Shown here in pieces: positions 9,553-20,100 of a stretch of DNA of 21,156 nucleotides. Location: assembly GCA_026770575.1 (NCBI GenBank), contig MU657187.1:157780-178935 (forward strand), given 5' to 3'. Each line of letters opens with the position of its first letter. Positions within the stretch are counted from its first letter, which is position 1. The translations under genes were made by a program, and so were the position numbers. A model generated the notes under the pieces. It was given only the letters and a program-made list of their open reading frames with translations. It searched no databases and was not told where the DNA came from. This DNA comes from Pelagophyceae sp. CCMP2097. Its lineage: Eukaryota > Sar > Pelagophyceae.

Positions 9553-10095
9553 CCGGCGCGACCCCGACTTTTCGGCAACAAGCCGCTTTGAAACGGCCGA
9601 GAAGGCCGGGAGCGGGAGTTTTGCGCAAAGGCGCTGCGCGTTGTGCGCGCGCGCGGGCGCCGGAGGCGTTCGGGGCGCTGACCGTTCGGGCGGCGTGGCG
9701 ACCTTGCGGAACCGAAATCTAAATCCTTGAAAGCCCCGGGGTTTCCGCCATCGGTGTTGCTGAGAACTTTCTAAGTCGCTTCGGCGACGTTCGACTGAAG
9801 CGTCCTGGAGCGCCTGTCGCGACGGGATGGCCACGCACCGTTCTTCAAAAGCAATATCATAGAGCGAGTCGCGCGACGCACGCTCAACTTGCTTTCGGAG
9901 TCCTAACACACCATCACGACCCCAGCACACTGTTCCCTCTTACTCTGTTCACGCTCAGTCCAATTTTGGCGACTACGAAGCAACCGCCGGCGGCGGCGGC
10001 GGCTCGATCTAAGCTGAAGAGCTTTAAAGAGCTCTGGGAGCGCGCGCCACTCGGCACCCGCCGCCGCCGGCGCCAACCATCCGGACGGCGCGCGC
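9553..10095. other. Intergenic, shared upstream region of two divergent genes
   Basis: It separates the FGDV gene (-) from the small gene at 10096 (+). The - strand frame of the FGDV gene remains open to 9930, so part of this may be a longer N-terminus or 5' leader. I see no other gene or RNA. Confidence 0.5.
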
Positions 10096-10593
10096 ATGCG
10101 GCGGGTCTTGTGGTGCGCGTGGTGCGCGGTGGCGTCGGCGGCGTCGGCCAGGCTTCAGCGCGCGGCGCGGGGTTCGTCCAAGTTCGCCCGCCGGTACGCA
10201 AAAAGTGGCACGCCCGCGGACTATCTCACCAAGCGCCTCGGCCTGCGCCCGATCGAATTGCGCGCTCTCGCAGAAACGCACCCGTACAAACCAGCGTCCG
10301 TCCTACGCTCGCTCGCGTCGCACGCACGTTGCAGGCGCGCGCTGTCAACACGCCTCGACGTCCTGGCCTGGCGCCTCGACGCCGCGGCGGTGGCGTTCGA
10401 GGGCGTCCGCGGCGAGGCGCCATCCGAGGCGCAGCTGCGCGAGTTCGTGCTCTCGGCGCCCGGCGCCTTGGACGCGCGCGGCGCCGACGCCGACGACGTG
10501 CAAGCGGCCGCCGGCGATCCGAATAGGAGCGTGGACCGCGTCGACGCGATTCGGCGAGGCTGCGACGGGCCGCCGCTCGGAGGCGCGCTCTAA
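10096..10593 (+). CDS. Small secreted or organelle-targeted protein, unknown
   Basis: A 165-residue frame starts MRRVLWCAWCAVASAASA, a good signal peptide with a small-residue cleavage site, followed by a basic Arg/Ser/Ala segment like an algal plastid transit region. The mature part is helical (KRLGLRPIELRALAETHPY, LRSLASHARCRRALSTRL, QLREFVLSAPGALD) with strongly G/C third positions. The helix-pair rhythm loosely resembles mTERF-type repeats, but no signature confirms it. After about SAPGALDARGADADD the composition weakens, so the true end may be a splice donor with further exons downstream. The frame as given is one exon ending at a TAA. Confidence 0.5.
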   Translation: MRRVLWCAWCAVASAASARLQRAARGSSKFARRYAKSGTPADYLTKRLGLRPIELRALAETHPYKPASVLRSLASHARCRRALSTRLDVLAWRLDAAAVAFEGVRGEAPSEAQLREFVLSAPGALDARGADADDVQAAAGDPNRSVDRVDAIRRGCDGPPLGGAL

Positions 10594-11383
10594 GCAGAGT
10601 TCGTCGACTCTTGGGTTATGACCCGAACTTTACGACCCGGACCCATCGCATCCGCGGTCCGGGTAGCGGTGGACCGCGGCGCTCGCACGTATGGACACTC
10701 GAGTGCCCAGGGCTCCTCCAAGGAGCCCTGGCAAGGCCCCCGAGGCACAACCGAGGCCGAGGTTCATGTGGGGCCCGGCTTGGCCAAGGTCGGAGGTCGC
10801 GTTTATTTCAATGGCCTTTTGATTTAAACAGGTTTTCAAGATGCGGGTTTAAAATTTATGACGTGAAAAAATATTTCCTGCAGCTGCGCAGCCTCATCGG
10901 CGGCAGAGGCCTCGACACCAAGCTGTGCGTCGGGGGACTCAAGAGAGGCTCACCCTCCTCTCTCGACGTGCGACACAGGCTCTTTGTGATGAGCATGTGC
11001 ACCGCGTGCGCCATGCGGCTCATGTGCTTCGTCGGCTTTTCTCTGCTCGACGTGTGTCGCCCAAAAAAGCGTTTATTGTCGCTAAAATAACTGCACGGCT
11101 GGACTTCAAGCTCAAAACACCCGAGTCGCCGGCCCACACCCCGTCGGCGCGCATGCCCGTCGCCACCCGGGCCTCACGGCGCGCCCGGGCGCGCGGCGGC
11201 GGCGCCGCGCTCGCACTGCGCGTGTTTGAGCAGCGCGACCTCCTCGCGCCCATCCTGCGCCTGGAAGAAAACGCCGCGCAGCGGATTCGCCGTTACTGAT
11301 GCCGGTCTGTATTTGCTGTGACTGAAAATGGTTTGCATTTTAGCGCAATTGGCCTAGGAGGCCCGACAGCCAGCCGTCAATCT
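10594..11383. other. Mostly non-coding region with a short ORF near its end
   Basis: It holds a short hairpin (10707-10731), a more AT-rich stretch (about 10800-10890) and a + strand frame closing at 11299. The last part of that frame reads LALRVFEQRDLLAPILRL, which resembles an F-box-like amphipathic motif and could be a terminal exon of the gene at 10096. I could not place splice sites to connect them. Confidence 0.35.
10707..10731. other. 11-bp hairpin
   Basis: The arms ccagggctcct (10707-10717) and aggagccctgg (10721-10731) are exact reverse complements with a three-base loop. It lies downstream of the small gene at 10096; a transcript-end structure is possible but unproven. Confidence 0.7.
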
Positions 11384-11717
11384 TTAAAATACCGTCCAGC
11401 CTCGCTCTCCAGCCCTGTCAACGAAGCGAGGTCCCTTCTTCGAAGCGAGGCCCCTACTTTGAAGAGCTCGATTCTTCTCCAGAGCCATCTGCCTACACTG
11501 CGCCTTGTGTCCGCCCTCGTTCCAGTCAACAAGCTGGCACTTTTTCGAGCAGTAATGCCGCGATTTGCACTTGGTGCAGTGCTTGCAGCCCGGCGCGTCG
11601 CAGACGCAGCAGGGTTTGGGCGCGGCGGCCTGCGCCGGCTTGTCCATCATGACGTCGCAGTCCGAGAGTGCTCGTCGCGCAGCGCGTTCGACGCCCAGGT
11701 GGTCGCTCGAGAGGTAC
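11384..11717 (-). CDS. MYND zinc-finger protein, terminal exon
   Basis: The frame contains a full MYND finger: CCVCDAPGC, then CTKCKSRHYCSKKC, then HKAQC, giving the usual Cys pairs, the YC-x3-C block and the closing H-x3-C. MYND fingers bind two zinc ions and mediate protein contacts; many algal examples are otherwise uncharacterised. A plausible exon start is after AAAG at 11719-11718, giving YLSSDHLGVERAARRALSD before the finger. An alternative is a short protein starting at the ATG at 11650 (MMDKPAQAAAPKP). The tail after the finger is short and basic and ends in WTVF. No convincing upstream exon was found in the ~420 bases before the divergent pseudouridine synthase, so the 5' end is unresolved. 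Confidence 0.75.
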
Positions 11718-12140
11718 CTTTTAAAGAGTCCTTGATTCGGCAGAGCAGTCGTATTTGGGAAGGACTGACCGGGATGCTCCTCCTGAGTGCCCCGCCGACA
11801 GCAAAGCCCCGAAGCGCTCGACGTCGCCGGTGCCCCGGATCCGAGTAGACCCCTGCCTTGCAAGCTTGCCGCGGCGACGGTATGCGCATATGCCGTACCG
11901 GGGGAATCACATTTTGGTGAGTCGAACTTTCCGCGGCCCCAGCCGGACACGCGTGGCCGGCGATCTACTACGATTTGTGCAGCAACAGCCAGCGTGCAGG
12001 CCTGGGCCTTTTAAAACAAACTTTTTGAATTTGTTCGGCGTTGGACCCTCTTTGTAAAGCTTGCGTTTTCTGGCGATAGCGTGTAGATCGCAGCCCCCTG
12101 ACAGCTCAGTTGCGCACCCGGTGCGGCACTGCCCCGGGCG
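11718..12140. promoter_or_regulatory. Region between the MYND exon and the pseudouridine synthase
   Basis: It lies between divergently read genes and probably holds the pseudouridine synthase promoter; it may also hold missing 5' exons of the MYND gene. A locally AT-richer stretch occurs around 12010-12070. I recognise no specific element. Confidence 0.3.
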
Positions 12141-13844
12141 ATGCGGCTGCTGTGGCTCTTCGCGGTTGCGCGGTGCTCCGGGTTCCGCGCGCCGGCGCGG
12201 CCGCGCGGTGGAGGCGCTGTCCAGGCGGAGCGGCGCCGCGCCGGCGGGGCGCCCGGCGCTGCAAAAGGCCCTTCGCGCGACTGGGCGCCGGCCAAGTCGA
12301 AGCGCGGTGCTCAGACGGCCGGTACGCGGACTGCGGGGGTGAAATCGGTTTGGGAAAAAGCGAAACCGGCGAAGGAGCAGCCGTACAAGGCCGTTTTCGA
12401 CGTCACCGATCAGTCAAAATGTCCCGCCTGCAACATCCCCTTACTCGCGAAGAAGCGGTCGCGGCACATGGCCTTTTGCTGCCCCGATATTTTAGATACA
12501 AACGCATGGTCTACAGGAGACAGGGACGTCGTGCTAGCACACAACCGCCGAACGAACACGGGCTCCAGATTACGCGCAATCGAGCTCCGCTTCGGGCCGC
12601 CGGCTCGAAGAGTCAACGACGTCGCGCAGGCGGTCGGGCTGCCGGTGGGGGACGTGCAGCTGATCATCCGCAAACTTTTGCACGGCGTGCCTCCCACAGC
12701 CGACCACAAGCCATTGGAAGTCCTCTACGAAGACGCGCACGTCATCGCCGTGAACAAGCCCGCCGGCATGCACGTCTCGCCGGCGAACCGCTTCCGCGGA
12801 GGCAGTGCGTGCTTTGCGTGCTTTGCATTCTGGCCAGTTGAATGCCTTTTCGTCCCTTGACCTTTTTCTCGTCCCTTGACCTTTCAGGCCGCGGACAAAT
12901 CTTGACCGAGGGGAAAGGGCACCTTTGCGTCCCTCGACCCGCTCGACCGCCCCCGCTCTTTAGGCCTGCTGAACCGCGTGGTGGCGCACGTGGGCACGGC
13001 AGCGGAGACGCCGAAGCCGGTTCACCGGCTCGATGAGGAAACATCGGGCGTGATCCTTTTCGCGAAGACGGCTTCTTCCGCAACGTCTTTGGCTCTGCAG
13101 TTTGAGAGTCGGCAAGTCGACAAGTTGTACGCCGCCGTCTGCCGCGGGCCCTTTGTGGCGGGGTGGCGGAAGATGGACGGCGCGGTTGCAAGAGTTGAAG
13201 GCGAGGACGCAAAGGCCGTGAGGAGACTCGCGCTTGCAGGGGAAGAAGGCTCCTTACCGGCTTCCACGCATGTCCTCGCGGTGGCGCGGTCGAGCGACGG
13301 AACGGTCCTTGTTTTAGCGGCGCCGGAAACGGGGAGGACGCATCAAGTGAGATTACATTGCAGGAGTGCCGATTGGCCTCTTCTGGGAGATTTGCAGTAC
13401 GGCGTCGATTCCGACGAGATGCATCGCCACGCCCTCCACGCCCTGAGTGTCCGCTTCCAGCACCCGGTTTCGGGTGAAGCAATTTCAGTTTGTGCGCCGC
13501 TGCCGAGGGATATGCTTTCCGCGGTTGCAGGGTGCGAATACCTCACCGACGCTTCCGACGTTTTAACAGTTTCTGAGACTTCCGCCCGCGCCGCGGCGCA
13601 CCCGGCCGCCGTCGAATACCTCTTCGGCCTCCTCGGCGCCAACCCCACCGTCGCCGGCCCGACGGTCCCCACGGAGCAAGACGCGGTCCAAGACGCGGTC
13701 CAAGACGCGGTCCAAGACGGTCATGAGACCCGGACAGTCGGCGAACTGAAGTTCCTCCTCCGCAACGCCAAGCTCCCCGTAAGCGGCCGCAAAGCTGATC
13801 TCATCGCACGGCTAAGAGCGCACGAGACGAGCGACTCGGCGTAA
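12141..13844 (+). CDS. RluA-family pseudouridine synthase with SAP domain
   Basis: Exons 12141-12804 and 12964-13844 join in phase to 514 residues. The enzyme isomerises uridine to pseudouridine in structured RNA. The catalytic motif HRLDEETSGVILFAKT carries the RluA-family aspartate; EVLYEDAHVIAVNKPAGMHV precedes it and GRTHQVRLHC with PLLGDLQYG follows, so the active site looks intact. The N-terminus (MRLLWLFAVARCSGFRAPA) fits a signal peptide followed by a Phe-led, Arg/Pro/Ala-rich transit peptide, as on proteins imported into complex plastids; plastid rRNA is a likely substrate by inference. Between them lies a Cys/His motif (CPAC, then H-x3-CCPD) and a helical segment. The C-terminus holds a QDAV-repeat linker and a SAP motif (VGELKFLLRNAKLPVSGRK), usually nucleic-acid binding. 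This combination is unusual for the family. It is convergent with the PDE gene. Confidence 0.93.
12805..12963 (+). other. Intron of the pseudouridine synthase gene
   Basis: The donor is GGCA|GTGCGT and the acceptor is CTTTAG|GCC. Phase 1 on both sides rebuilds a Ser codon and joins RGGS to LLNRVVAHVG. Inside, tcgtcccttgaccttt occurs twice (12850-12865 and 12869-12884), a 19-base-period duplication. Confidence 0.9.
13678..13716 (+). repeat. 12-base coding repeat (QDAV)
   Basis: The unit caagacgcggtc repeats three times plus a partial copy, encoding QDAVQDAVQDAVQD between the synthase fold and the SAP domain. The unit length is a multiple of three, so copy number can vary without frameshift. 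Confidence 0.85.
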
Positions 13845-14113
13845 CCGCTGTAACACTTCCGCCGTACCAATCGAGTCTCTCGGGCGCAAATGACCCGACG
13901 GCCGCTCCCCACGAGGACCGGCTGCATGCCCTACGAGTGCGGCGCGGGGCCTCGCGAGGCGAACCACGTCGCAGTGTGCCCAGGCGCAACTCTCGACAAG
14001 TGGCCAGCCGCACCGTGCCCAAAGGCCAACCGCGCAGTTCCGAGTCGGGTCGTCTCCTTGAGAGGGGCGAGACAGTCGCGCGCAGGTATCGATTAACGAG
14101 TCGCTTTGGGGAT

Positions 14114-17100
14114 TCACGCCGGGAGCGCGGGCAGCCTCTGGGCCGCGGCGAGTTTTGTTGATCGTGGCGAATTTCGCGGGGATCGCTCGGCGATGGACGT
14201 CGGTGCGCCCAAATGGTCGGCCAAAGACCTGGACGGGATATGAGGGCTGGCGTGCGGACTCGAATAAAAATTCAACGATCTTGTCGGACTGTGCGGCGAC
14301 GGGTGCGGTTCGCCCCAGTCGAGCGAGGCCGACCTGCGCCTCGATCCGCGATTCTCCAAGTCGTTTGCCAGCTTGAACCAGCCTTGCCGGTTCGTGTCGC
14401 AATTCTCGATGAGGTGGTCAACCTAAGTTGCGCCTTTCCGTGGCCCGCTGCGCTCTTCACAAACGCACGTCGCCCGGCAGGAACTCGACCAACGCCATCA
14501 TCAAAGGTTTGATGACGTAGTCCAGGAACGCCACCTGCTTGGACGCGACGGCGCCGTCGTCGTGCAGGTCGGCGAAAAATGGCGTCGGGGTGAGTTTCAA
14601 CTCCAACTCGCCTAAGTTTCAACTCCAACTCGCCTAAGTTTCAACTCCAACTCGCCTATCCCAGCTCCCTCTTGCCGGCAAAGGCGGCGTCGAGGCCATC
14701 TCGAGGACCGCCTCCCCTCATTACCCTCCCACCAACGAAAGAGGCCGTCTGAAGACCGTCTCAAGGGTTTCAAGGCCGTCTTGAGACCCATAAAGTCTCA
14801 AGGACCCTCTCAATGAACGTCTCGGGGCCGTCTCGAGGCCGTCTCGATTTCGTTTCGGGCCCGTCTCGAGGACCGCCTCCTCGGGCCGTCTCCTCGGGCT
14901 GTCTCCTCGGGCCGTCTCAAGTGGGGCCGTCTCCTCGGGCCGTCTTGAGGACCTTGAGCCAGTCTCGAGGCGCAGCGGGCCCTTGATGCCGGCGGCGGCG
15001 GGTCACGGCTGTGCACAAAAGGCGCGGCTCTGCGACGCTTGGCCTGAGCCTTGAACTCGTCCATGACCCGAAGCCCCCACTGCTTGGCCGTCGCAAACGA
15101 TCCGGCCGCTTGGTTCGCCATGTCGCCAAAATGCAAAACGACCTCGATCAAAAACTGCCTAGATTCGGAATAGGCGGCCGCACTTGCGCCACTGTCGAAA
15201 ATACCTGTTCGGCGGCTCTCGGAAGTACTCCTCGCCGTTGTCGGGCAGGTCTGCGACGACGGTCGTGACGCTTTGCATCTTCTCCAAAACGTCGGCGTGT
15301 TTACTCATGTCCGTTCCTAACGGCATTGCACTTTTTGGGATTGGACCACAAGCCTTGTACAATTGGAGGCTCCAGAATCGGCTTTCGAACAATTGTGGAC
15401 CCCCCGCGGCGACGGTCCCCGTGATACGGTCCAGAGGTCGGTACGTCACGCTCCCCCGCGACAAGGACCTTGGACCCTGCGACGAGGCCCTGTGACTCCT
15501 GTCCAAGCGAAAAGGTCCCGCAGCGAGGCCCCGCGACAAGGTTTTGTCACAAGAACCCTGTGACAGGGTCCCTGTGTGGCAAGTCCCGTCTGACGAGGTC
15601 TGACGAGGTGACGAGATTGTTGCGACACGAACCCCGTGACACGTCCCCCGTGACACGGTCCTGACAAGTGGCGACGTCCCCGTGGCTCCGTCCCTGCGAG
15701 GCAAGGTTTCTGAGGCAACGTCTTTGTGGCAAGGTCCGGTGGTCGTTGAGGCGAAGTCTTGGTGAGGCAAAGTCCCCGTGACGAGGCAAAGTCCCGTTGA
15801 GGCAAAGTCCCGTTGAGGCAAAGTCCCGTTGAGGCAAAGTCCCGTTGAGGCAAAGTCCCGTTGAGGCAAAGTCCCCGTGACAAAGGCCCCGTGGCAAAGG
15901 CCCGCTCCAACAAACCCGAGACACGGTCCCCATGACAAGGACCCTGTGTGGCGCGGTCCAAGTGACAAGGTCCCCAAGTGACAAAGGTCCCCGATACACA
16001 ATCCCCCGTGGCACAAGTTTCCGTGGCAAGGTTCCTGTGACAAAGTCGACAGTCCCTGGAACACCGCCCCTGTGATGCCCCCGCGACTTCCGTCCCGTGG
16101 CAAGGCCCTCGATATACACGTCCCCGTATCGAGATCCCTCGGGAAACGTCGCTATGGCTTCGGTCCTGATACGAGGACAAGGCTCCCTCGACAAGGCTCC
16201 CTCGACAAGGATCGTGGCGCGGTCCCGTGAGGAGGACGCCTTTGGCAACGTTCCGTGACAGGGCCCCCGTGACAGGGTCCCCCGTGACTTGGGCCCCCGT
16301 GACTGCGGCCCTCGTGAGAAGGACCCCTGTTTCGAGATGGATCCCTCTGGCGTCCCCGATAGGCATCCCGCCAAAACGTGGCATCTGCGATTTCGAGTGC
16401 GATTTCAAAAGTGTCGAGTGCGATTTCAAACGTGTCGAGTGCGATTTCAAACGTGTCGAGTGCGATTTCAAAGCGCCTCTTCCGCACCGAGGATGGCCCC
16501 GACGACCAACTGCCGGACGTATCGTTGTTCGTCCGTTGCGAGGGCGGCGAAGATGTCCAGTTCGGGCCGCCTTCGGAGAGTCTTGAAGAGGAACGAGGCG
16601 TGGTGGTTCTCCAGCACCTAGACAAGGCCCCTGTGCTCCACGAAACGGGATTTTTGAAGCGAAGCCACGCACGCTCATGTCGTTGTACAGCATCGCTCTC
16701 GGCGATTCCGAATTGACCTCAAAGTCGTTGTTCCAGCCCGGGTGGTCGATGTCGTGGCAAAAGGCGGCCACTTTCAAAGCGAAGATGTCGAGCGGCGACC
16801 TATTTTGGCGAGTTTTACTTTCAACGATCAACCTATTTTGGCGAGTGGACGTGGCCCACCGCCTCGGACGATTCCCAAGAAACGACCATCCTCGAGAGCA
16901 TCGAGCACCTTCCAGGAGCGTATCACTTTTCCCCGGGCTCCCGGAGGCCAGTTTGGATCGCCCTTGGCCAAGAGCGCCCGAATCGTCGCAGGGCCGGTGA
17001 AGCCCGTTGAGCCCATGCCCGTTTCAAGGGCCAATTAAGGCGGCCCCAACGGGGCCCGTTTGAAGAAGCAGCCTTGGGAGCAACCCGATCAAACATCCCC

Positions 17101-20100
17101 TTTGAAGAAACGAGGATCCGCCTTTAGAGCCTCGATCCGCCTCTGAAGCGCCTCGCACTAGGCCCCTCAGGGCCCGTCGGCATCGCCGTCTTGAGGGCCC
17201 ATTCTTGTGCGGTCACAACGATGGCCACGTTGCCAACCAGGCCCGTATCAACAGGGTATCACCGTCTTGGAATCGTCTTGATCCGCCTTTTGAGACGTGG
17301 CCCTCTTGAGATTTGGCCCGTGGATGCGGTCGCAGCGTCTGACGCAAAGCGCCTCGGACAGGCAAAGCGCGTCAACGGCGTTTCAAAGGGCGTCTTCTCA
17401 AAGGGCCTTTTTTCGGACCACATAACCCTTTTTCGGACCACATAACCCTTTGAAAACCCCGCTGGGCGCCTTCCCAAAGAAAAACGGCCCCCAGCTCCGG
17501 CATCCCAAGACGGCACATGCCCGCCAAGGACGCTGCCAAAACAGCGCTGCAACGCATCGCTTCGACTTTGTCAGTGTGACAAAGCAGCAGTGCATCACGG
17601 AGACGCCGTGCTCAAAGTTGTGGTACCTGGCGACGCCTTTTGAAAGGGCCGGGTTTTTGGAGCGACGCACGGATTCTGCGCGTGGTAGTTTTCGGCGACC
17701 ATTTCGATGAAGCCCTGCAACTTGCGCGGGGACACGTCGTGGTGCACAAGAGAGCCGTGGTACCTAGGCCGGCCTTCTTGAAGAGGGGCGTTTGGAAAGT
17801 CTCCTGGACAAACCAGCCCTTTGGCGGAAGAGCGCCGTCTCTACAACGCCGCCACGCGCGCGAACATGGCCACGACGGCGTCCACGACGCCGGCCTCGTC
17901 CGCGGCGAGCAAGTCCCAATCTACGCAAGCGTCCGACGCGGTGAAAGGCACCAAGGACGCTTTCATGGCGCAGCCGCTTTCAAGGTGCGCACCGTAATCT
18001 AAAAGCGCTTCTGCGCCGAGGGCATTCGCTGGAACCGGCCGCAAGGAAAACATGGCAGTCGAGTTGGACGACGGCGACAGCGGCTCTGCCCACTGCGGCG
18101 CCTGAGAAGTGCGTTTCAAGGGCGGTTCTGGGAATCCCGTCAGAGGCGGCATCTCGGTGGCATCGTCAGCACGCACCGCGACTTGGAAGGCGGCGGGCAG
18201 CTGGAGGTTCCGATTCGGAAAGTTCGGCAAGGCGGCAAAGCTCCCCTGCATGGACCTAAGTGGGCTCTCGGCTCACTTGATGCGCCTGCCAGTCTCGACT
18301 AGGGCACTCGCGCTCGTGAATTGCGGCCCGAAGTCGAGTTGGTGTAGAGCGAGAGGTAGCCAAACTCGGGCGAGGCGCCGCAGTGCGCCCGCGCGAGAGC
18401 GTCGGCGTACGCCTGAAGGCTTGTGCGTGGGAGGCACCTTTGAATGGCCTCCCCTATTTCGGCCTCTCGCATCCCGGCCTCTTTGGCTCGCGCCCTTTGG
18501 ACACGTCTGGACCGCCCCGCGCAATTCGGAGCGGCGGCTTTGGCGGGCGCGGGCCAACGAGCGAGTTCCAAAGCGGCCTTTCTCAGCGGCGCCCGCATCT
18601 CGTCGGAGATGGTCTGCATGATCACCTCGTCTTCGACCTGAAGCAAAGTGCACAACTCTGAAACTGCCCAGACGTGCCTCGGCTCCAAGGAGCATCTGAG
18701 AGACCCTCGGACCGTATCTTTGAGACCAAACCGGCCCTTGAGCCTCCCCCTTGAGCCTCCAACAAGGTCCGCCCACCGGGCACTGCTCCGGCCCGCGGCC
18801 AAAGAGACCCGACACCAAAGCCCACCGTCCAAGGAAACACGTTTGACCGCAATTTCCCAGGCGGCGCGGCGTCTTCGCGTCAAACGTCTCGTCGCTGTGC
18901 TTGTTCAGGGCCTCAACGACCGCGACGGTGCCGCTTCTGTTTCGAACGGCGCAGCACAGAATGGACCTATTTTGGGCCGTGAAAGGCCCTGTTGCGCGGC
19001 AGGCGTGGCCCTGTTGCATAAAAGTGCGTGGGCCAGTGTCCCGGCGCAGTCCTCGCTTGCCAATTTGGGTCATCCCACCGGTCATCCCACCGGTCTTCTC
19101 ACCACAAGCCAAAGGCTGGGCGGCTCTGGCGTCTCAACGAAACAAGTCTCAACGATAATAGGGCGCCTCAACTCGTATCGTCTCAACTTTATGAGACGCC
19201 GCAAAAATAACTTGGTCACAAAGCCAGTCTCCTCGTCCGGCTTCGAGTGGAAGTGCGCGTCCGCCTTGGCCGCAGGGACGTTGACCATGACCTGGCGGAG
19301 GCGTGCACCGGCAGAAGAGACGACCCTCGAGGATACCGAAGAATCAATTCGGAGCATCCTCTCCAACACGCACGCCCGTCATGGCGACGCGGCCGGCGAT
19401 GCCGACGCCCATGGGCAGGCAGATATCGATCTAAGAGAGCCGAGGCTCAGAGTTGGCGGGATTTCAGGGTACGATTTCAGGGTACGATTTCAGGGTACGA
19501 TGTGGGACCCTGCGGCACTTTGCGCGAGTGGCGGCAACGTGCCGTCGTGGGGACTTTGTGCGCACTTTGCGGCGCCGCGCCGCCAGTCTGGGTCGGCCTC
19601 CGCACTGCCGCCGCCCAACGGAGGCTCTTGGAGGTTGACAAATACTTTGCCGCCCGACCCCGCCGGACGCCGGGCCTGCACGGTGCGCCCGCACGGCGGC
19701 CCCAGAGCGTTCGCGGCGACGAGGCGGTGGTTCGCCTCGTCGACGAAGAACATGGTCACGTGCTCGCACTCGAGAACCTAGCCGAGAGCGTGGGGCGGCG
19801 GCGAGAAAGGCCCAGATGGCTGCCAAGGCCCAGAGGGCTGCCACGTGCCTCTTTGGAGACTTCCAGGAGCGCCGTCACCAGCCGCTCCGCGCTCCCTATC
19901 CGCAGACGTGCGCGTCGCCCGCAAGACGTGCGCGTCGCCCGCTCCCGCGTCGGCGCACCGTCGGCGCGCTGGACGGCCTTGATGACGGCCAGCAATGCGT
20001 CGGCTTTCCTCCTCTCCTACGTCGAGGGACGCTCGCCGTCTTCGGGGCCAGTGTCGAGGAGCGTCGAGGCGCGCGCCAGAGTCGAGGGGCGAGCCGTCGA

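Noticed and set aside
15783..15862. Regular short direct repeats suggesting a CRISPR array
   Set aside because: The 16-base units are directly adjacent with no unique spacers, lie in an intron of a eukaryotic gene, and have no cas genes nearby.
15446..16831. 461-codon - strand open frame with GTLPQRDFAST repeats
   Set aside because: Only its first part contains a real exon (SPLDIF to YNDMS); the rest reads through introns and the 16-base satellite, and changes frame relative to the conserved PDE motifs.
16828..17034. 68-codon - strand frame inside a PDE intron, possible extra exon
   Set aside because: The PDE alignment is continuous without it, its third-position bias is weaker than in exons, and no supporting splice sites were found.
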